From: Chromatiales bacterium
GTDB taxonomy: Bacteria > Pseudomonadota > Gammaproteobacteria > Steroidobacterales > GCA-2729495
Assembly (NCBI GenBank): GCA_024234935.1
Contig: JACKNI010000001.1
Coordinates: forward strand, 62,001 to 126,000
Length of the DNA stretch: 64,000 nt
Reading direction: 5' to 3'
Shown here piece after piece: positions 8,142 through 17,092 of this stretch. Positions within the stretch are counted from its first letter, which is position 1, and the number at the start of each line of letters is the position of its first letter. A program made the position numbers and the translations under genes. The notes below the pieces were generated by a model that had not been told where the DNA came from, made no database searches, and saw only the letters and a program-made list of their open reading frames with translations.

Positions 8142-10319
8142 ATGGCTGATGCTCCGGCACAGGACCAGGTGCTCGGCGATTACGCTGCGTTGCTGCGTAT
8201 CCTGCTGCCGCAGGCCTGTGGCTTCTATTGCTACAGCCGGGAGGGTGCTGCGATCTGGAAGGATCCCGGTTCCGGTGCAGTGAGACCCGATGGTCGCTAT
8301 GAATCCGCACTCGCTGCGTTTCGCGAGGGCGAATGCACGGTTGCCGAGCGCGTGGACCTTGGTCATGGGGCTGGGTATCTGCTGCCCTTGCGCAGTGAGA
8401 AGGACCAGGCACTCGGTGTACTGGTGATCCTCGTTGAACCGCCGGCAAGCACAATGGACGCGGTGCGCTGCCTCGAACTCACACGCCCCGCCGTGCAGAC
8501 ATTGCAGCGTGAGCTGAGTCTCCGCTTCAGGCTGCTGGACAGTTACCGCAAACTCAACGTACAGGCCGCTGAAGAGCGGCTGCTGCATGACGTGGATCGT
8601 GTGGCTCATGATGATGGCGATTGCAATCATGTGCTGGGCAAGGTGCTGGCTCTGTGCCGCCACTATCTGCAGGTTGATTCAGCAGCGCTGCTGGTGCCCG
8701 ACCGGCGAATTGCCCTGATCCAGGGTGAGGGGCTCAAGCATGCCGAGCTGGCCTCGATGCTTGACGCGAGCATCGAGGCGCAACGTGAAGCCGGTGTCCG
8801 CATGATGCCGCCGGACAAGTGGTTCGGTTCCGATCTGTATACCGTCAATATCTGCCATGCCGATAAACGTCAGGCCGGAATCCTCGCGCTGGCCGGCTGG
8901 CGCACTGCGGACTTCAGTCTGCGTCGCCGTTCGCGCGTTGCGCGTTATCTGGCTTCACACATCGAGACCATTCTGCAGCGGGGCTTCGATGACCTGACAG
9001 GCTTCATGGCCTGGTCGAGTTTCGAAGAACTGCTCAGGTCCATGGGGCAGGCTTCCGGCAACAGCAACAATGCCCTGCTTTATTTCGATATGGACCGTCT
9101 GCATGTGGCCAACGACACGCTCGGTCGTGAGGTCGGAGACGAGATCCTGAGCGGATTCGCAAAAATTGCGCGAGAGGAGCTGCCAGGTCATCTGCTGACC
9201 CGCATCACCAGCGACAGCTTTGCGGCCCTGCTGGTCGATACCGATATCGAGATGGCGCGGCAGCATGCGGAGAAGATCTGTAGCAGCGTGCGTCTGCTTG
9301 AATTTGGTCGCGGTGACCGCATCTACCGGGCTTCCGTGAGCATCGGCGTGGGACCCCTGGGCGGCGGCGACGAGGTTGAGGGCGGGCCGCTCGCAGCCGC
9401 CAAGGTCGCTTGCGGTGCCGCCAAGGATCGTGGGCGCGGGCGCGTCGAGGTCTACCAGCCTGCGGACGAATCAATCATCCAGCGCTTTGATGACATCCGT
9501 CTGGTCGGCCAGATCCGCAATGCCATAGAGTCAGACCGGCTGATGCTGGTGGCCCAGGCGATCGTCCCCATCAGGGAAGGCACGGGTCATCCCTATTGCG
9601 AAGTGCTGGTGCGCTTTCTCGACAACGAGGATCGTCACATATCGCCGGCTGACTTTCTGTCGGCGGCAGAACGCTACCAGCTCATGGAGGAGCTGGATCG
9701 CTGGGTTGTAACTCGTACGCTGCAGTTGCTGGAGCCCCATGCTGCACGCCTCGCCGGTACCGGTACCCGCTTCGCAATCAACCTGTCCGGACAAAGCCTG
9801 GGCAGTGAGCAGTTCCTGCCCTTCGTGCAGGAGCGGATCGTTGCGAGCAGCGTGCCGCCGGAGATGCTGTGTTTCGAGATCACCGAGTCCGTGGCAGTTG
9901 CCAACCTTCAGCGTGCGCAGACTTTCATGCACACGCTGAAACGGACCGGTTGCAAGTTTTCACTGGATGATTTCGGGACCGGGCTCAGTTCCTTCGCCTA
10001 CCTGAAGCTGTTCCCGGTGGATACACTAAAGATCGACGGCAGCTTCATCCATGATCTGAGTTCGAACGTGGTATCGCAGTCAGTGGTGGCAGCGATCTCG
10101 GAAGTGGCGCGGGTGATGCAGCTCGATTCCGTTGCGGAGTTCGTGCAGGACGAAGCGACCCTGGCGCTGTTGCGCAAGCTGGGGATTACCTGGGCGCAGG
10201 GTTACCTGTTTGGTCAGCCTGCATCGCTGAGTGAGCGGATTGCCGGACTCGTTGGCAACAGCAGCGAGGCTGCCGTTGTCGCTTCGCCGCTCAGGTCGCG
10301 TTCAGTGCGACGTACGTAG
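8142..10319 (+). CDS. Cytoplasmic cyclic-di-GMP phosphodiesterase (degenerate GGDEF + EAL)
   Basis: A 725-residue signalling protein without membrane segments. The first ~290 residues look like one or two GAF-type sensor domains. A GGDEF domain follows (DDLTGF, ALLYFDMDRL), but its active-site loop reads SDSFA instead of GGDEF, so it should not make cyclic-di-GMP. The EAL domain keeps the residues needed for hydrolysis: EVL in place of EAL, the Asn of INLSG, FEITES, DDFGTG, LKIDG, the first Glu of the usual AEGVE motif (AEFVQ here) and QGYLFGQP. The expected activity is breakdown to pGpG. The start is uncertain: ATG at 8142 or GTG at 8088. Its 3' end overlaps the convergent methyltransferase by 29 nt. 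Confidence 0.85.
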   Translation: MADAPAQDQVLGDYAALLRILLPQACGFYCYSREGAAIWKDPGSGAVRPDGRYESALAAFREGECTVAERVDLGHGAGYLLPLRSEKDQALGVLVILVEPPASTMDAVRCLELTRPAVQTLQRELSLRFRLLDSYRKLNVQAAEERLLHDVDRVAHDDGDCNHVLGKVLALCRHYLQVDSAALLVPDRRIALIQGEGLKHAELASMLDASIEAQREAGVRMMPPDKWFGSDLYTVNICHADKRQAGILALAGWRTADFSLRRRSRVARYLASHIETILQRGFDDLTGFMAWSSFEELLRSMGQASGNSNNALLYFDMDRLHVANDTLGREVGDEILSGFAKIAREELPGHLLTRITSDSFAALLVDTDIEMARQHAEKICSSVRLLEFGRGDRIYRASVSIGVGPLGGGDEVEGGPLAAAKVACGAAKDRGRGRVEVYQPADESIIQRFDDIRLVGQIRNAIESDRLMLVAQAIVPIREGTGHPYCEVLVRFLDNEDRHISPADFLSAAERYQLMEELDRWVVTRTLQLLEPHAARLAGTGTRFAINLSGQSLGSEQFLPFVQERIVASSVPPEMLCFEITESVAVANLQRAQTFMHTLKRTGCKFSLDDFGTGLSSFAYLKLFPVDTLKIDGSFIHDLSSNVVSQSVVAAISEVARVMQLDSVAEFVQDEATLALLRKLGITWAQGYLFGQPASLSERIAGLVGNSSEAAVVASPLRSRSVRRT

Positions 10320-10848
10320 ACGCATTCATCGCACAGATCCGCTGCCTCACGGCGGGTTTGGGCAGGCGTTCCAGGCCATGCTCGTAGGCGACGATCTGCA
10401 GGCGCTTGCTGAATACTGACAGCAATTCACCGGGTGTCAGCAAGAAGTCCGGATTGCGAGGGTGGCCATAAGCTTCGTTGCCAGAGGCGAAGGTATCCAT
10501 CAGCAATACACCGCCGGGGAGCAGCGTATCGGCCAGCCAGGCAAAGTGAGGCCGGTGCAGATAGTTGCTGACGATCACGGCGGCAAACTGTTCACCGATG
10601 AACGGTTGCTCGCCGGTTTCAAGATCGATTTCCAGAAGCCGAATACGCGGATCGCCGCGCCGGTCAGCGAGGCCACTGACGTCTATATCCGCGGCCGTCA
10701 CCGGATGGCCAGAGTCTGCGAGCAGGCGGGTATGCCGCCCTTTGCCGCAGGCCAGATCGAGCACCCGGCCGCCGGCCGGGATCAGGTGCCGGAAACGCAG
10801 CACCCAGGCCGATGGCGCAAGGCTTTCTGCCTGCTTGCGATTGCTCAT
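10291..10848 (-). CDS. Class I SAM-dependent methyltransferase
   Basis: A 185-residue cytosolic protein. SAM motif I is clear (VLDLACGKGRHTRLLA), then an acidic strand end (VTAADID), EIDLE and a LLPGGVLLMDTF segment. Size and layout resemble TehB-like methyltransferases; the substrate is unknown. The ATG lies 2 nt after the stop of the preceding small periplasmic protein gene, so the two are probably co-transcribed with the TonB receptor. The last 29 nt overlap the convergent phosphodiesterase gene. Confidence 0.8.
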   Translation of the reverse strand: MSNRKQAESLAPSAWVLRFRHLIPAGGRVLDLACGKGRHTRLLADSGHPVTAADIDVSGLADRRGDPRIRLLEIDLETGEQPFIGEQFAAVIVSNYLHRPHFAWLADTLLPGGVLLMDTFASGNEAYGHPRNPDFLLTPGELLSVFSKRLQIVAYEHGLERLPKPAVRQRICAMNASTYVALNAT

Positions 10849-10850
10849 GG

Positions 10851-11357
10851 TCAGTCCGTCCGGCGCACACGGATGCTGCGGCCACCGGACTGTTTATACA
10901 GCAGCCAGGAACCGAAGGACGCCTTGCGGATCCGGATACTGTCGCCCGGCGCGAGCGGCAATGGCCGGCCATCGATCTGCTCCCAGCGCTGCCCGTTCTG
11001 CAATGTGAACAGCAGCTTTCCGTCCGCACGTGTTTCGACTGACGTGATCTCCGTATCAAGCATCTGCGGCGGCTTGATGCCCGTTTGCTCCTGCAGCGCT
11101 GTGCTGGTCCGGGCGGCATCGCGTCCGAACAGGGACTCGCCACTGATCGCGGCCAATGCGTCTCCGGGCGGAGGGGTGCTGTCAGCAAGCGCGTCATAGC
11201 AGGCCAGGCGTGCCCTGTCGCTGGCGATGCTCCGACAGGCTTCCAGTTCACTGCCGATCGCAAGTGCCGGAAAGCTTGCGGCCACCAGCAGGGTGGCCAG
11301 GTGGAACGATACGGGGCAGCCCGCTCTGGCTGCCCCGGTTGCGGATCGTCCGGTCAC
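10851..11357 (-). CDS. Small exported protein with a RLxCYDxL motif
   Basis: About 168 residues. No ATG precedes the hydrophobic export segment, and the GTG at 11357, 10 nt after the TonB receptor stop, is the best start. Residues 1-36 look like an export signal (hydrophobic LATLLVAASFPALA). Next come ELEACRSI and RARLACYDALA, a Cys/CYD pattern I know from many small proteobacterial envelope proteins of uncertain role. The C-terminal half (TLQNGQRWEQIDGRP, GDSIRIRKASFGSWLLY) resembles a short beta-rich domain. It sits between a TonB receptor gene and a methyltransferase gene. Confidence 0.6.
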   Translation of the reverse strand: MTGRSATGAARAGCPVSFHLATLLVAASFPALAIGSELEACRSIASDRARLACYDALADSTPPPGDALAAISGESLFGRDAARTSTALQEQTGIKPPQMLDTEITSVETRADGKLLFTLQNGQRWEQIDGRPLPLAPGDSIRIRKASFGSWLLYKQSGGRSIRVRRTD

Positions 11358-11367
11358 CGAGGCCCGC

Positions 11368-14154
11368 TCAGAACTTCGCTCGTACGCCTGCAAAGTAGAA
11401 GCGGCCGACCATGTCGTAGGTGCTCGGGTCGGTGTTCTGGTCGATGCTGTTCTCGTAGACCGGCGGCTCCTTGTCGAACAGGTTGCGGATACCGGCTGAA
11501 AGTTCGAAGGTCTCGTCGATTGCCCAGACTGCACCCAGGTCGTGATAGGTGTGGCTTGGCAGGTTCTTGTAGCCGCCATCCTCGAACACCGGAATATTTC
11601 CCTGGTTTTTCATGGCATCGATATAGGTCGTGGTCCACGTGACATTGACCGGACCGATGTCATAGCCGAGGCGCAGCACGGCCTTGTATTCGGGAAAAGA
11701 ACCCCGGATGTTGTAGTAGCCACTGGTATCTGCGTAGTCGATACCATCCAGCACGTATTCGTCGAGCCACGACAGCATGAACGACAGCCGCAGCGTCTCA
11801 CCCAGACCGGATACGCGCTTGCTGGCGAACTCCATCGGAATCCCGTACTGGATTTGCAGGTCTACTCCCGAGGTCTTCAGGCTCGATTCGTTTATCAGCG
11901 GTACATTGACCTTCAGATTGCTGGCCATGTCACGATAGATCAGCGGCAAGCCGAGCTCGTCGCTGTAGCAGGCAGGGCTGTCCAGGTCGAGTGAGGCGAA
12001 GCAGGCGTCAATAATGCCGTAGGCGCCGCCTCCCAGCGGGTTGATGTAGTCCTCGACGTCAATGTTCCAGTAATCGACGGAAATCTGCAGGTCGGGAATC
12101 GAGTCCGGTTGCAGCACAAGACCGAGGGTATAGGTATCGGTGGTTTCTTCCTTGAGTGAGGGGCTTCCGTATTCGAAGAATTCGTTTTGTGTGCTGCCGG
12201 TATTGAAGGCCAGGGTGTCGGTTACGCCCTGTTCGGCACAAAAGGCAGCGGTATCGGGATCATCCAGCGGGTCAAGACCTTCGCATGGATCGTAGTAGAT
12301 GCCGGTATAGCCCTGATCCCCGTTCTCGAGGATTTCGAACAGACTGGGTGCCCGGCTGGCGCGCTGATACATTCCGCGCACGCGGACCGTGTCCACAGGT
12401 GCCCAGTTGAGGCCAGCCTTGTAGGCAGTTACATCACCGATGGTCGAGTAGTCGGAGTAACGCACACCGAGCTCAGCATCGAGAAAGCCGATGCCGGGCG
12501 CGTCATTGATCAGCGGAATGCGCAGCTCGCCAAACAGTTCCTTCACGTCAAAGCTGCCGCTGACCGGCTGTTGGGCGTTGAAGCCGAGGATGTCGCCGCT
12601 TTGCTTGGCCTGGTCGGGCCGGTAGCTCGACTTGTCTTCCCGGTATTCGGCACCGAGGGCGAATCCCATGTCGCCGGCCGGAAGGGTCATGAGCGTACCG
12701 TTGATCGTGCCGTTGACAACCGTGCGGCGAAATACCGTGCTGTCGGCAAAATTGAGCCGGATCCAGTCGGCTGCATCGGCACTGATGTTGCCGGCCCCGA
12801 AGGGGTTGACGGCTATGCAACCGGGGTTGAACTGCAGGTAATCGGCAGGGCAACCGGCGATGCCGGCTTCGAAGCGGGAGCGGGATACGTCGTTGCTGGT
12901 GTAGTTGTCAAAGTCCGTCCGCCCATATGACAGGTAGCTGTCGTACTGCCAGTCCTTGTAGCCCAGATCGCCGCGCAGTCCAGCCGTGATCTGCGCGAGC
13001 GTCGAATCATTTTCCTGCACACGGACGCCGGTCTCGACCATGCGCCGGCTGAGCACTGCCGGTCCGGTCGGGTCATCGCGCGAAGCGAGCAGATCCAGTG
13101 CAGACTGTGTAAGGAACGGGCTGTCCAGGTCCACGCTCACGCCGGTTGCCGGCGTGGGCGCCAGCTGGACACTGTTGCGACTGTTTACGTAGAGCAGTTC
13201 GGCATAGGCTTCCGCGTGGTCGTTGATCTCGAATCTTCCCAGGCCGCCGAGCTGGAAACGCGTTTGCGGCGTCAGCAGAAAGTTGTCCGGTGCAAAATTG
13301 TAGCGGTCGCCGAGGCCATCACTGGTTTCGGGCAGCAGGTTGATGAAACCGCGTACGGTGCCGTCAGGATTGAATGCGTAATTTTGGGTGAAGCCGCCTT
13401 CGCCGTCATCTGTCTCCGGAAACGGATTATTCGATACGTTATCGAGGCGGCCTCCGCGGCTGATAAACGATCCACCCTGTGCATCGATCCGCGTATAGCT
13501 GCGATCTCCCTGCAGTATTGATTCGCGGTCGTAGTAGCTCGCATACAGGGTGGTATTGCCACGGCCATCGGCAAAGTTGCCACCGAGCACCATGTCAAGC
13601 TGATACTCGTTGCCATCGCCCTGGTCTGAAAAACCGTTCTGGTAGCCGATATCGAGTCCCTCAAAGTCATTCTTGAGGATGAAGTTGACGACACCAGCCA
13701 TGGCGTCAGAGCCGTACACAGCCGAGGCGCCGCCAGTCACTACCTCGATACGATCGATCAGCGGGGTCGGTATGTTGTTGAGATCGACGGTACCGTCATT
13801 GACGGAGGGGTTCAGCCGGCGGCCGTTAATGAGTACGAGGGTCCTGGTCGGTTTGAGACCGCGCAGATCGACAGTCGTGGTGCCATCCCCCGGATTGTTC
13901 GACGTTGCCGAAAAGCCTGGCACGACCTGCGGCAGGGTATTCAGCAGTTGCTCGATATTGGTCCGGCCGGTCGATTCGATAACGTCTGAAGTCAGCGTCG
14001 ATATGGGGCTGGTTGCAACAAAATCGTCGAGGCGGATACGCGATCCCGTAACGATGATCTCTTCTTCCGCATGGCCGATGCCTATGGTCAGGCTGGTGAT
14101 GCATAGTGTGAAAAACATGCCACGACGGATGGCGTACAGAATCGGGTTTTGCAT
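11368..14154 (-). CDS. TonB-dependent outer-membrane receptor
   Basis: A 928-residue receptor. A signal peptide (about residues 1-29) is followed by EEIIVTGSRIR, a TonB-box-like start, then the plug domain (TLPQVVPGFS, VDLRGLKPTRTLVLINGRRL, VVTGGASAVYGSDAMAGVVNFI). The barrel ends in FYFAGVRAKF with the terminal Phe expected for BAM assembly. The conserved plug motifs place it with receptors often called outer-membrane proteins of sugar or peptide uptake, but the ligand cannot be told. It is first in a likely three-gene unit with the small CYD protein and the methyltransferase. No riboswitch or Fur box was recognised upstream. Confidence 0.9.
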   Translation of the reverse strand: MQNPILYAIRRGMFFTLCITSLTIGIGHAEEEIIVTGSRIRLDDFVATSPISTLTSDVIESTGRTNIEQLLNTLPQVVPGFSATSNNPGDGTTTVDLRGLKPTRTLVLINGRRLNPSVNDGTVDLNNIPTPLIDRIEVVTGGASAVYGSDAMAGVVNFILKNDFEGLDIGYQNGFSDQGDGNEYQLDMVLGGNFADGRGNTTLYASYYDRESILQGDRSYTRIDAQGGSFISRGGRLDNVSNNPFPETDDGEGGFTQNYAFNPDGTVRGFINLLPETSDGLGDRYNFAPDNFLLTPQTRFQLGGLGRFEINDHAEAYAELLYVNSRNSVQLAPTPATGVSVDLDSPFLTQSALDLLASRDDPTGPAVLSRRMVETGVRVQENDSTLAQITAGLRGDLGYKDWQYDSYLSYGRTDFDNYTSNDVSRSRFEAGIAGCPADYLQFNPGCIAVNPFGAGNISADAADWIRLNFADSTVFRRTVVNGTINGTLMTLPAGDMGFALGAEYREDKSSYRPDQAKQSGDILGFNAQQPVSGSFDVKELFGELRIPLINDAPGIGFLDAELGVRYSDYSTIGDVTAYKAGLNWAPVDTVRVRGMYQRASRAPSLFEILENGDQGYTGIYYDPCEGLDPLDDPDTAAFCAEQGVTDTLAFNTGSTQNEFFEYGSPSLKEETTDTYTLGLVLQPDSIPDLQISVDYWNIDVEDYINPLGGGAYGIIDACFASLDLDSPACYSDELGLPLIYRDMASNLKVNVPLINESSLKTSGVDLQIQYGIPMEFASKRVSGLGETLRLSFMLSWLDEYVLDGIDYADTSGYYNIRGSFPEYKAVLRLGYDIGPVNVTWTTTYIDAMKNQGNIPVFEDGGYKNLPSHTYHDLGAVWAIDETFELSAGIRNLFDKEPPVYENSIDQNTDPSTYDMVGRFYFAGVRAKF

Positions 14155-14318
14155 GGTTCCCCCTGAGGCGAATGGATTTCAGTAACTGATGGAATGAAGT
14201 CCGCAAGCTTTGCCCGTGCCGATACTAGCAAGTGTACGGCTGTACCGGGCATCGACTGTTCTGCGACCAGTGTGCCGGGCATACACCCTTTGCGGCAGCG
14301 GGAAACAAGCCAGACGCT

Positions 14319-14879
14319 TCAAATATCCGTGCAATCGGGCGCGTTGCCGTTTGCAAGTTTCGGCGAGAGCGCCGGTTCACCGACCGGGTTGACGATCACC
14401 ACCTGGGCGGACGTATCTGTGCCTACGGCACAGAAAATGAAGTCTCCGGTGTGTTGCTGGCTGTCGGGAGCGACCACGCGGCCCGACGGTTCGTAGCTGA
14501 ACGCACGACTGAAAGTTTCGGAATTGATGACAAAGCCGGGAACCGGTGGCGAGACGCCAAGTATCAGTTCGTCCGGATCGATACCCTGATTCCGGTTGCT
14601 GTCAACGAACCGGATCCAGCCGGATTCCCAGGTGGTCTCCGCGCAGCTGCGCAGGTCAAGGCTCGGACAGACCGCTATTGGCGCATTGCGTGTAATCGCT
14701 TCGCTGCGCGCCATATGCATGGTCGCGACCAGCTGATTTACGGCAGTGGCACGGGCATTGTCGCGTGCCAGGCTCTCAAGACCGGGGATGGCGAGCGACA
14801 GGCTGATACCCAGTACCGCGAGAGTGGTCAGGGTCTCCCCCAGCGTGAAACCATGCTGGCGGGTGCCAGACTGCTGCAT
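14319..14879 (-). CDS. GspH/FimT-type pseudopilin
   Basis: A 186-residue prepilin-like protein. The ATG at 14879 is chosen because GGAGGGGG lies just upstream and the short leader MQQSGTRQHG ends at the prepilin peptidase site: G/FTLGETL, with Phe+1 and Glu+5. The hydrophobic helix follows, then the GspH/FimT globular part with MHMARSEAITRNAPIAVCPS and SGWIRFVDSNRNQGID. It lies 15 kb from the main minor-pilin operon and is the only pilin gene in its neighbourhood. It may be an extra FimT-like priming pilin or act in DNA uptake; the role is unproven. Confidence 0.85.
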   Translation of the reverse strand: MQQSGTRQHGFTLGETLTTLAVLGISLSLAIPGLESLARDNARATAVNQLVATMHMARSEAITRNAPIAVCPSLDLRSCAETTWESGWIRFVDSNRNQGIDPDELILGVSPPVPGFVINSETFSRAFSYEPSGRVVAPDSQQHTGDFIFCAVGTDTSAQVVIVNPVGEPALSPKLANGNAPDCTDI

Positions 14880-15025
14880 GACGGTTCCCCCTCCTCGATG
14901 CCAGGACCGGAGTGAGGATAGGAACTGGCGCCGGCGCTGACGTTGAAGCGCGTCACGTCCCGGCCGGAAATAGTAAAATTGCAATCGGGGCTCTGTGGCG
15001 GATTGGCAACAACAATATGCCTGAG

Positions 15026-15054
15026 TTGGTATTTTTCCGGTGATTACGTAAACT
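15026..15054 (+). promoter_or_regulatory. Possible sigma-70 promoter of the OmpA-like gene
   Basis: TTGGTA (15026-15031), a 17 bp spacer and TAAACT (15049-15054), about 65 nt upstream of the start codon. Both hexamers are imperfect. Confidence 0.4.
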
Positions 15055-15118
15055 TAGAGCGTGTCCAGTCCTTGGATGCTGTCAGTTTTTTCAAACACCC
15101 GTTTAGAGAGGTGAAGCG

Positions 15119-16249
15119 ATGCGATGCGTCAAGACCGGGCTGGGTTCAGCTGCCTTGATACTGATTCTGGCCTTGCAGGGGGTTCATGCCGCTGAAGACG
15201 TGGGGCGTGTCTATGTGAAGGCTCTCGGTACCTATATCGATGCGGACAGCGACCGCCTGGTCGACGATGAGGTGGCCGGCGGAGCGCTGGGCTTTGGCTA
15301 TTCCCTGAGCGAGCACTTCAATGTCGAGTTCGATCTTCAGAAACTGAACATGAACGGTGACCCGTCCTCAAATCCGGATCAGGACCAGACGGCGGTCAAC
15401 CTGAACCTGATGAATATCTACAACCGCAGTGGGTTGTTCGCGCCGTACCTGCTGGCTGGTGCCGGCATCGTTAACACCGACATCAAGGATGGCAGCCAGG
15501 ATCATGACGACCTGCAGCTGCAGGGCGGTGCCGGCGTACTGACCCGTCTGTGGAGTGATCGGGTCTCCTTGCGTACGGAAGTCCTTTACCGTTGGCAGGA
15601 TGCATCGAGCAGTCTGAGCGATGTGCTGGTCAACGCAGGCGTCAGCGTCGCGCTGGGCAGCAAGCCCGTTGAGGCAGCTCCGGTTGCTGCCCCGGTGGCT
15701 GTTCCGGTCGTCGCAGCACCGAAGGACAGCGACGGGGATGGCGTGGTTGATACGGCTGACAAGTGTCCGGGTACAGTCGCCGGTGCCAAGGTGAATGCAC
15801 AGGGTTGTGAACTCGACAGCGATGCCGACGGTGTCGTCGATCGTCTCGACGAGTGCCCCGGCTCACCTGCGGGCGCCAAGGTCGATGCCCGTGGTTGCGA
15901 AGAGTCGCTGGTCCTGCGTGGTGTGGTTTTCGACAACGACTCGTCAAAGATCACCGCGCAATCTGAAATGATCCTCGATTCCGTGGCGGACATTCTCAGC
16001 AAGCGCACGCACTTCAAGCACATCGAAGTGCGCGGACATACGGACAGCGTCGGTACGGATCAGTACAACCAGAAACTCTCGCAGCGGCGCGCCGATGCGG
16101 TCAAGTCCTACCTGGTAGGCAAGGGACTGGCGGCTGGTCTGTTCACGACCAAGGGCTTTGGCGAGTCCCAGCCGATTGCGCCGAACGATACGGCCGATGG
16201 CCGCGAGCAGAATCGCCGCGTAACGCTGGAGTTCAGTGCTGGCCAGTAA
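15119..16249 (+). CDS. OmpA-family outer-membrane protein with thrombospondin type-3 repeats
   Basis: A 376-residue protein that links the outer membrane to peptidoglycan. It has a signal peptide (to about residue 25), an N-terminal beta-barrel of ~160 residues (FNVEFDLQKL, FAPYLLAGAGI), an Ala/Val/Pro linker, two calcium-binding type-3 repeats (DSDGDGVVDTADKCPGT and DSDADGVVDRLDECPGS) and a C-terminal OmpA domain. The peptidoglycan-binding signature is seen in EVRGHTDSVGTDQYNQKLSQ, RRADAVKSYL and GFGESQP. The overall layout is that of OprF-like porins. It is monocistronic, with its own terminator. Confidence 0.92.
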   Translation: MRCVKTGLGSAALILILALQGVHAAEDVGRVYVKALGTYIDADSDRLVDDEVAGGALGFGYSLSEHFNVEFDLQKLNMNGDPSSNPDQDQTAVNLNLMNIYNRSGLFAPYLLAGAGIVNTDIKDGSQDHDDLQLQGGAGVLTRLWSDRVSLRTEVLYRWQDASSSLSDVLVNAGVSVALGSKPVEAAPVAAPVAVPVVAAPKDSDGDGVVDTADKCPGTVAGAKVNAQGCELDSDADGVVDRLDECPGSPAGAKVDARGCEESLVLRGVVFDNDSSKITAQSEMILDSVADILSKRTHFKHIEVRGHTDSVGTDQYNQKLSQRRADAVKSYLVGKGLAAGLFTTKGFGESQPIAPNDTADGREQNRRVTLEFSAGQ

Positions 16250-16269
16250 TACGCGGTACTGATAGCTGC

Positions 16270-16308
16270 AAAAGCCCCGGTGATCGTCAGGTCGCCGGGG
16301 CCTTTTTC
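16270..16308. terminator. Bidirectional intrinsic terminator
   Basis: Stem GCCCCGG / CCGGGGC (16274-16280 and 16295-16301) with T5 on the right and AAAA on the left. It ends the OmpA-like gene and can also end the convergent tetR-type gene. Confidence 0.85.
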
Positions 16309-16339
16309 TTGTGGCATCTGATGGCCGTCAGCGCGGTTC

Positions 16340-16957
16340 TCAGTCCATCAGGAGTGCGAGCATTGACTCGCGATACAGCCGTTCGCCGTCAGGATGATCC
16401 TGGTATACACGCAGTAGAGGTACTGCTGTACGTGTCAGCACACGGAAAGTGTACATAGCGCTTCTGTTGCGCAGTTGCTCGCCCTTTGCCGCGTGGTCCA
16501 GAGCCTGTTTCATTGCGGTTGTATATGCCTGGTGTGCGTTGCGCATACGTGAGAATGTCGCGGTATCCACGCCGGGAATCAGCATCAGGGCATGCCGGCG
16601 CCGATGCCAGAGGTCGGCGTACATTGCGATAATGCCGGGGACAACGGCCTTTGGCGCTTCATCAAGCAGAGCAGTCATCGCCGTGCAACCCTCCGTGAAT
16701 ACCGGTTCGATGATGGCTACGAGCAAGTCAGTCTTGTTTGCGCAATAACCATAAAAAGAACCGCGTGAGATCCCGGCACCTAGCAGTATCTGCTGGACAC
16801 TGACGCGGGCAGGGCCCTTTTCGGCCATCAGTTGGCCGGCGGTGGCAACCAGTTTCTCCCATGTCTGGCCACGGCGCTCCAGTACCTTTGCGCTGTTGAT
16901 GCGCTCGCGTCGACGCGGCTTGCGCACGGTTGCCTGTCGTTTGATCGGTGTGTTCAT
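16340..16957 (-). CDS. TetR/AcrR-family transcriptional regulator
   Basis: A 205-residue regulator. After a basic N-terminal tail, residues ~30-80 form the TetR helix-turn-helix (GPARVSVQQILLGAGISRGSFYGYCANKTDLL). The C-terminal ligand/dimer domain is not specific enough to name an inducer. It diverges from a three-gene envelope operon, and the 135 bp between them holds a promoter with an inverted repeat, so it most likely represses that operon and perhaps itself. Confidence 0.9.
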   Translation of the reverse strand: MNTPIKRQATVRKPRRRERINSAKVLERRGQTWEKLVATAGQLMAEKGPARVSVQQILLGAGISRGSFYGYCANKTDLLVAIIEPVFTEGCTAMTALLDEAPKAVVPGIIAMYADLWHRRRHALMLIPGVDTATFSRMRNAHQAYTTAMKQALDHAAKGEQLRNRSAMYTFRVLTRTAVPLLRVYQDHPDGERLYRESMLALLMD

Positions 16958-17010
16958 GGCGTCAGAAGTCGGAGAACTGTTCTAGGTATGGCCCTGGCCC
17001 AGATTGTCTC

Positions 17011-17040
17011 TTGTAAAACTTATACAGCGATGTATTATAA
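17011..17040 (+). promoter_or_regulatory. Promoter with overlapping inverted repeat, likely TetR operator
   Basis: TTGTAA (17011-17016), a 16 bp spacer and TATTAT (17033-17038) form a plausible promoter for the three-gene operon. ATACA-GCGA-TGTAT (17022-17035) is an inverted repeat lying in the spacer and overlapping the -10, where a bound TetR protein would block RNA polymerase. The link to the divergent regulator is inference. Confidence 0.5.
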
Positions 17041-17092
17041 AATTCCAGCGACCCGGCGGGTATGTGCAGCGGGGTCATGCAAGGGTATATCA

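Noticed and set aside
14155..14318. Cobalamin riboswitch or Fur box before the TonB receptor
   Set aside because: The interval is short and neither a B12-box nor a clear Fur-type palindrome could be read.
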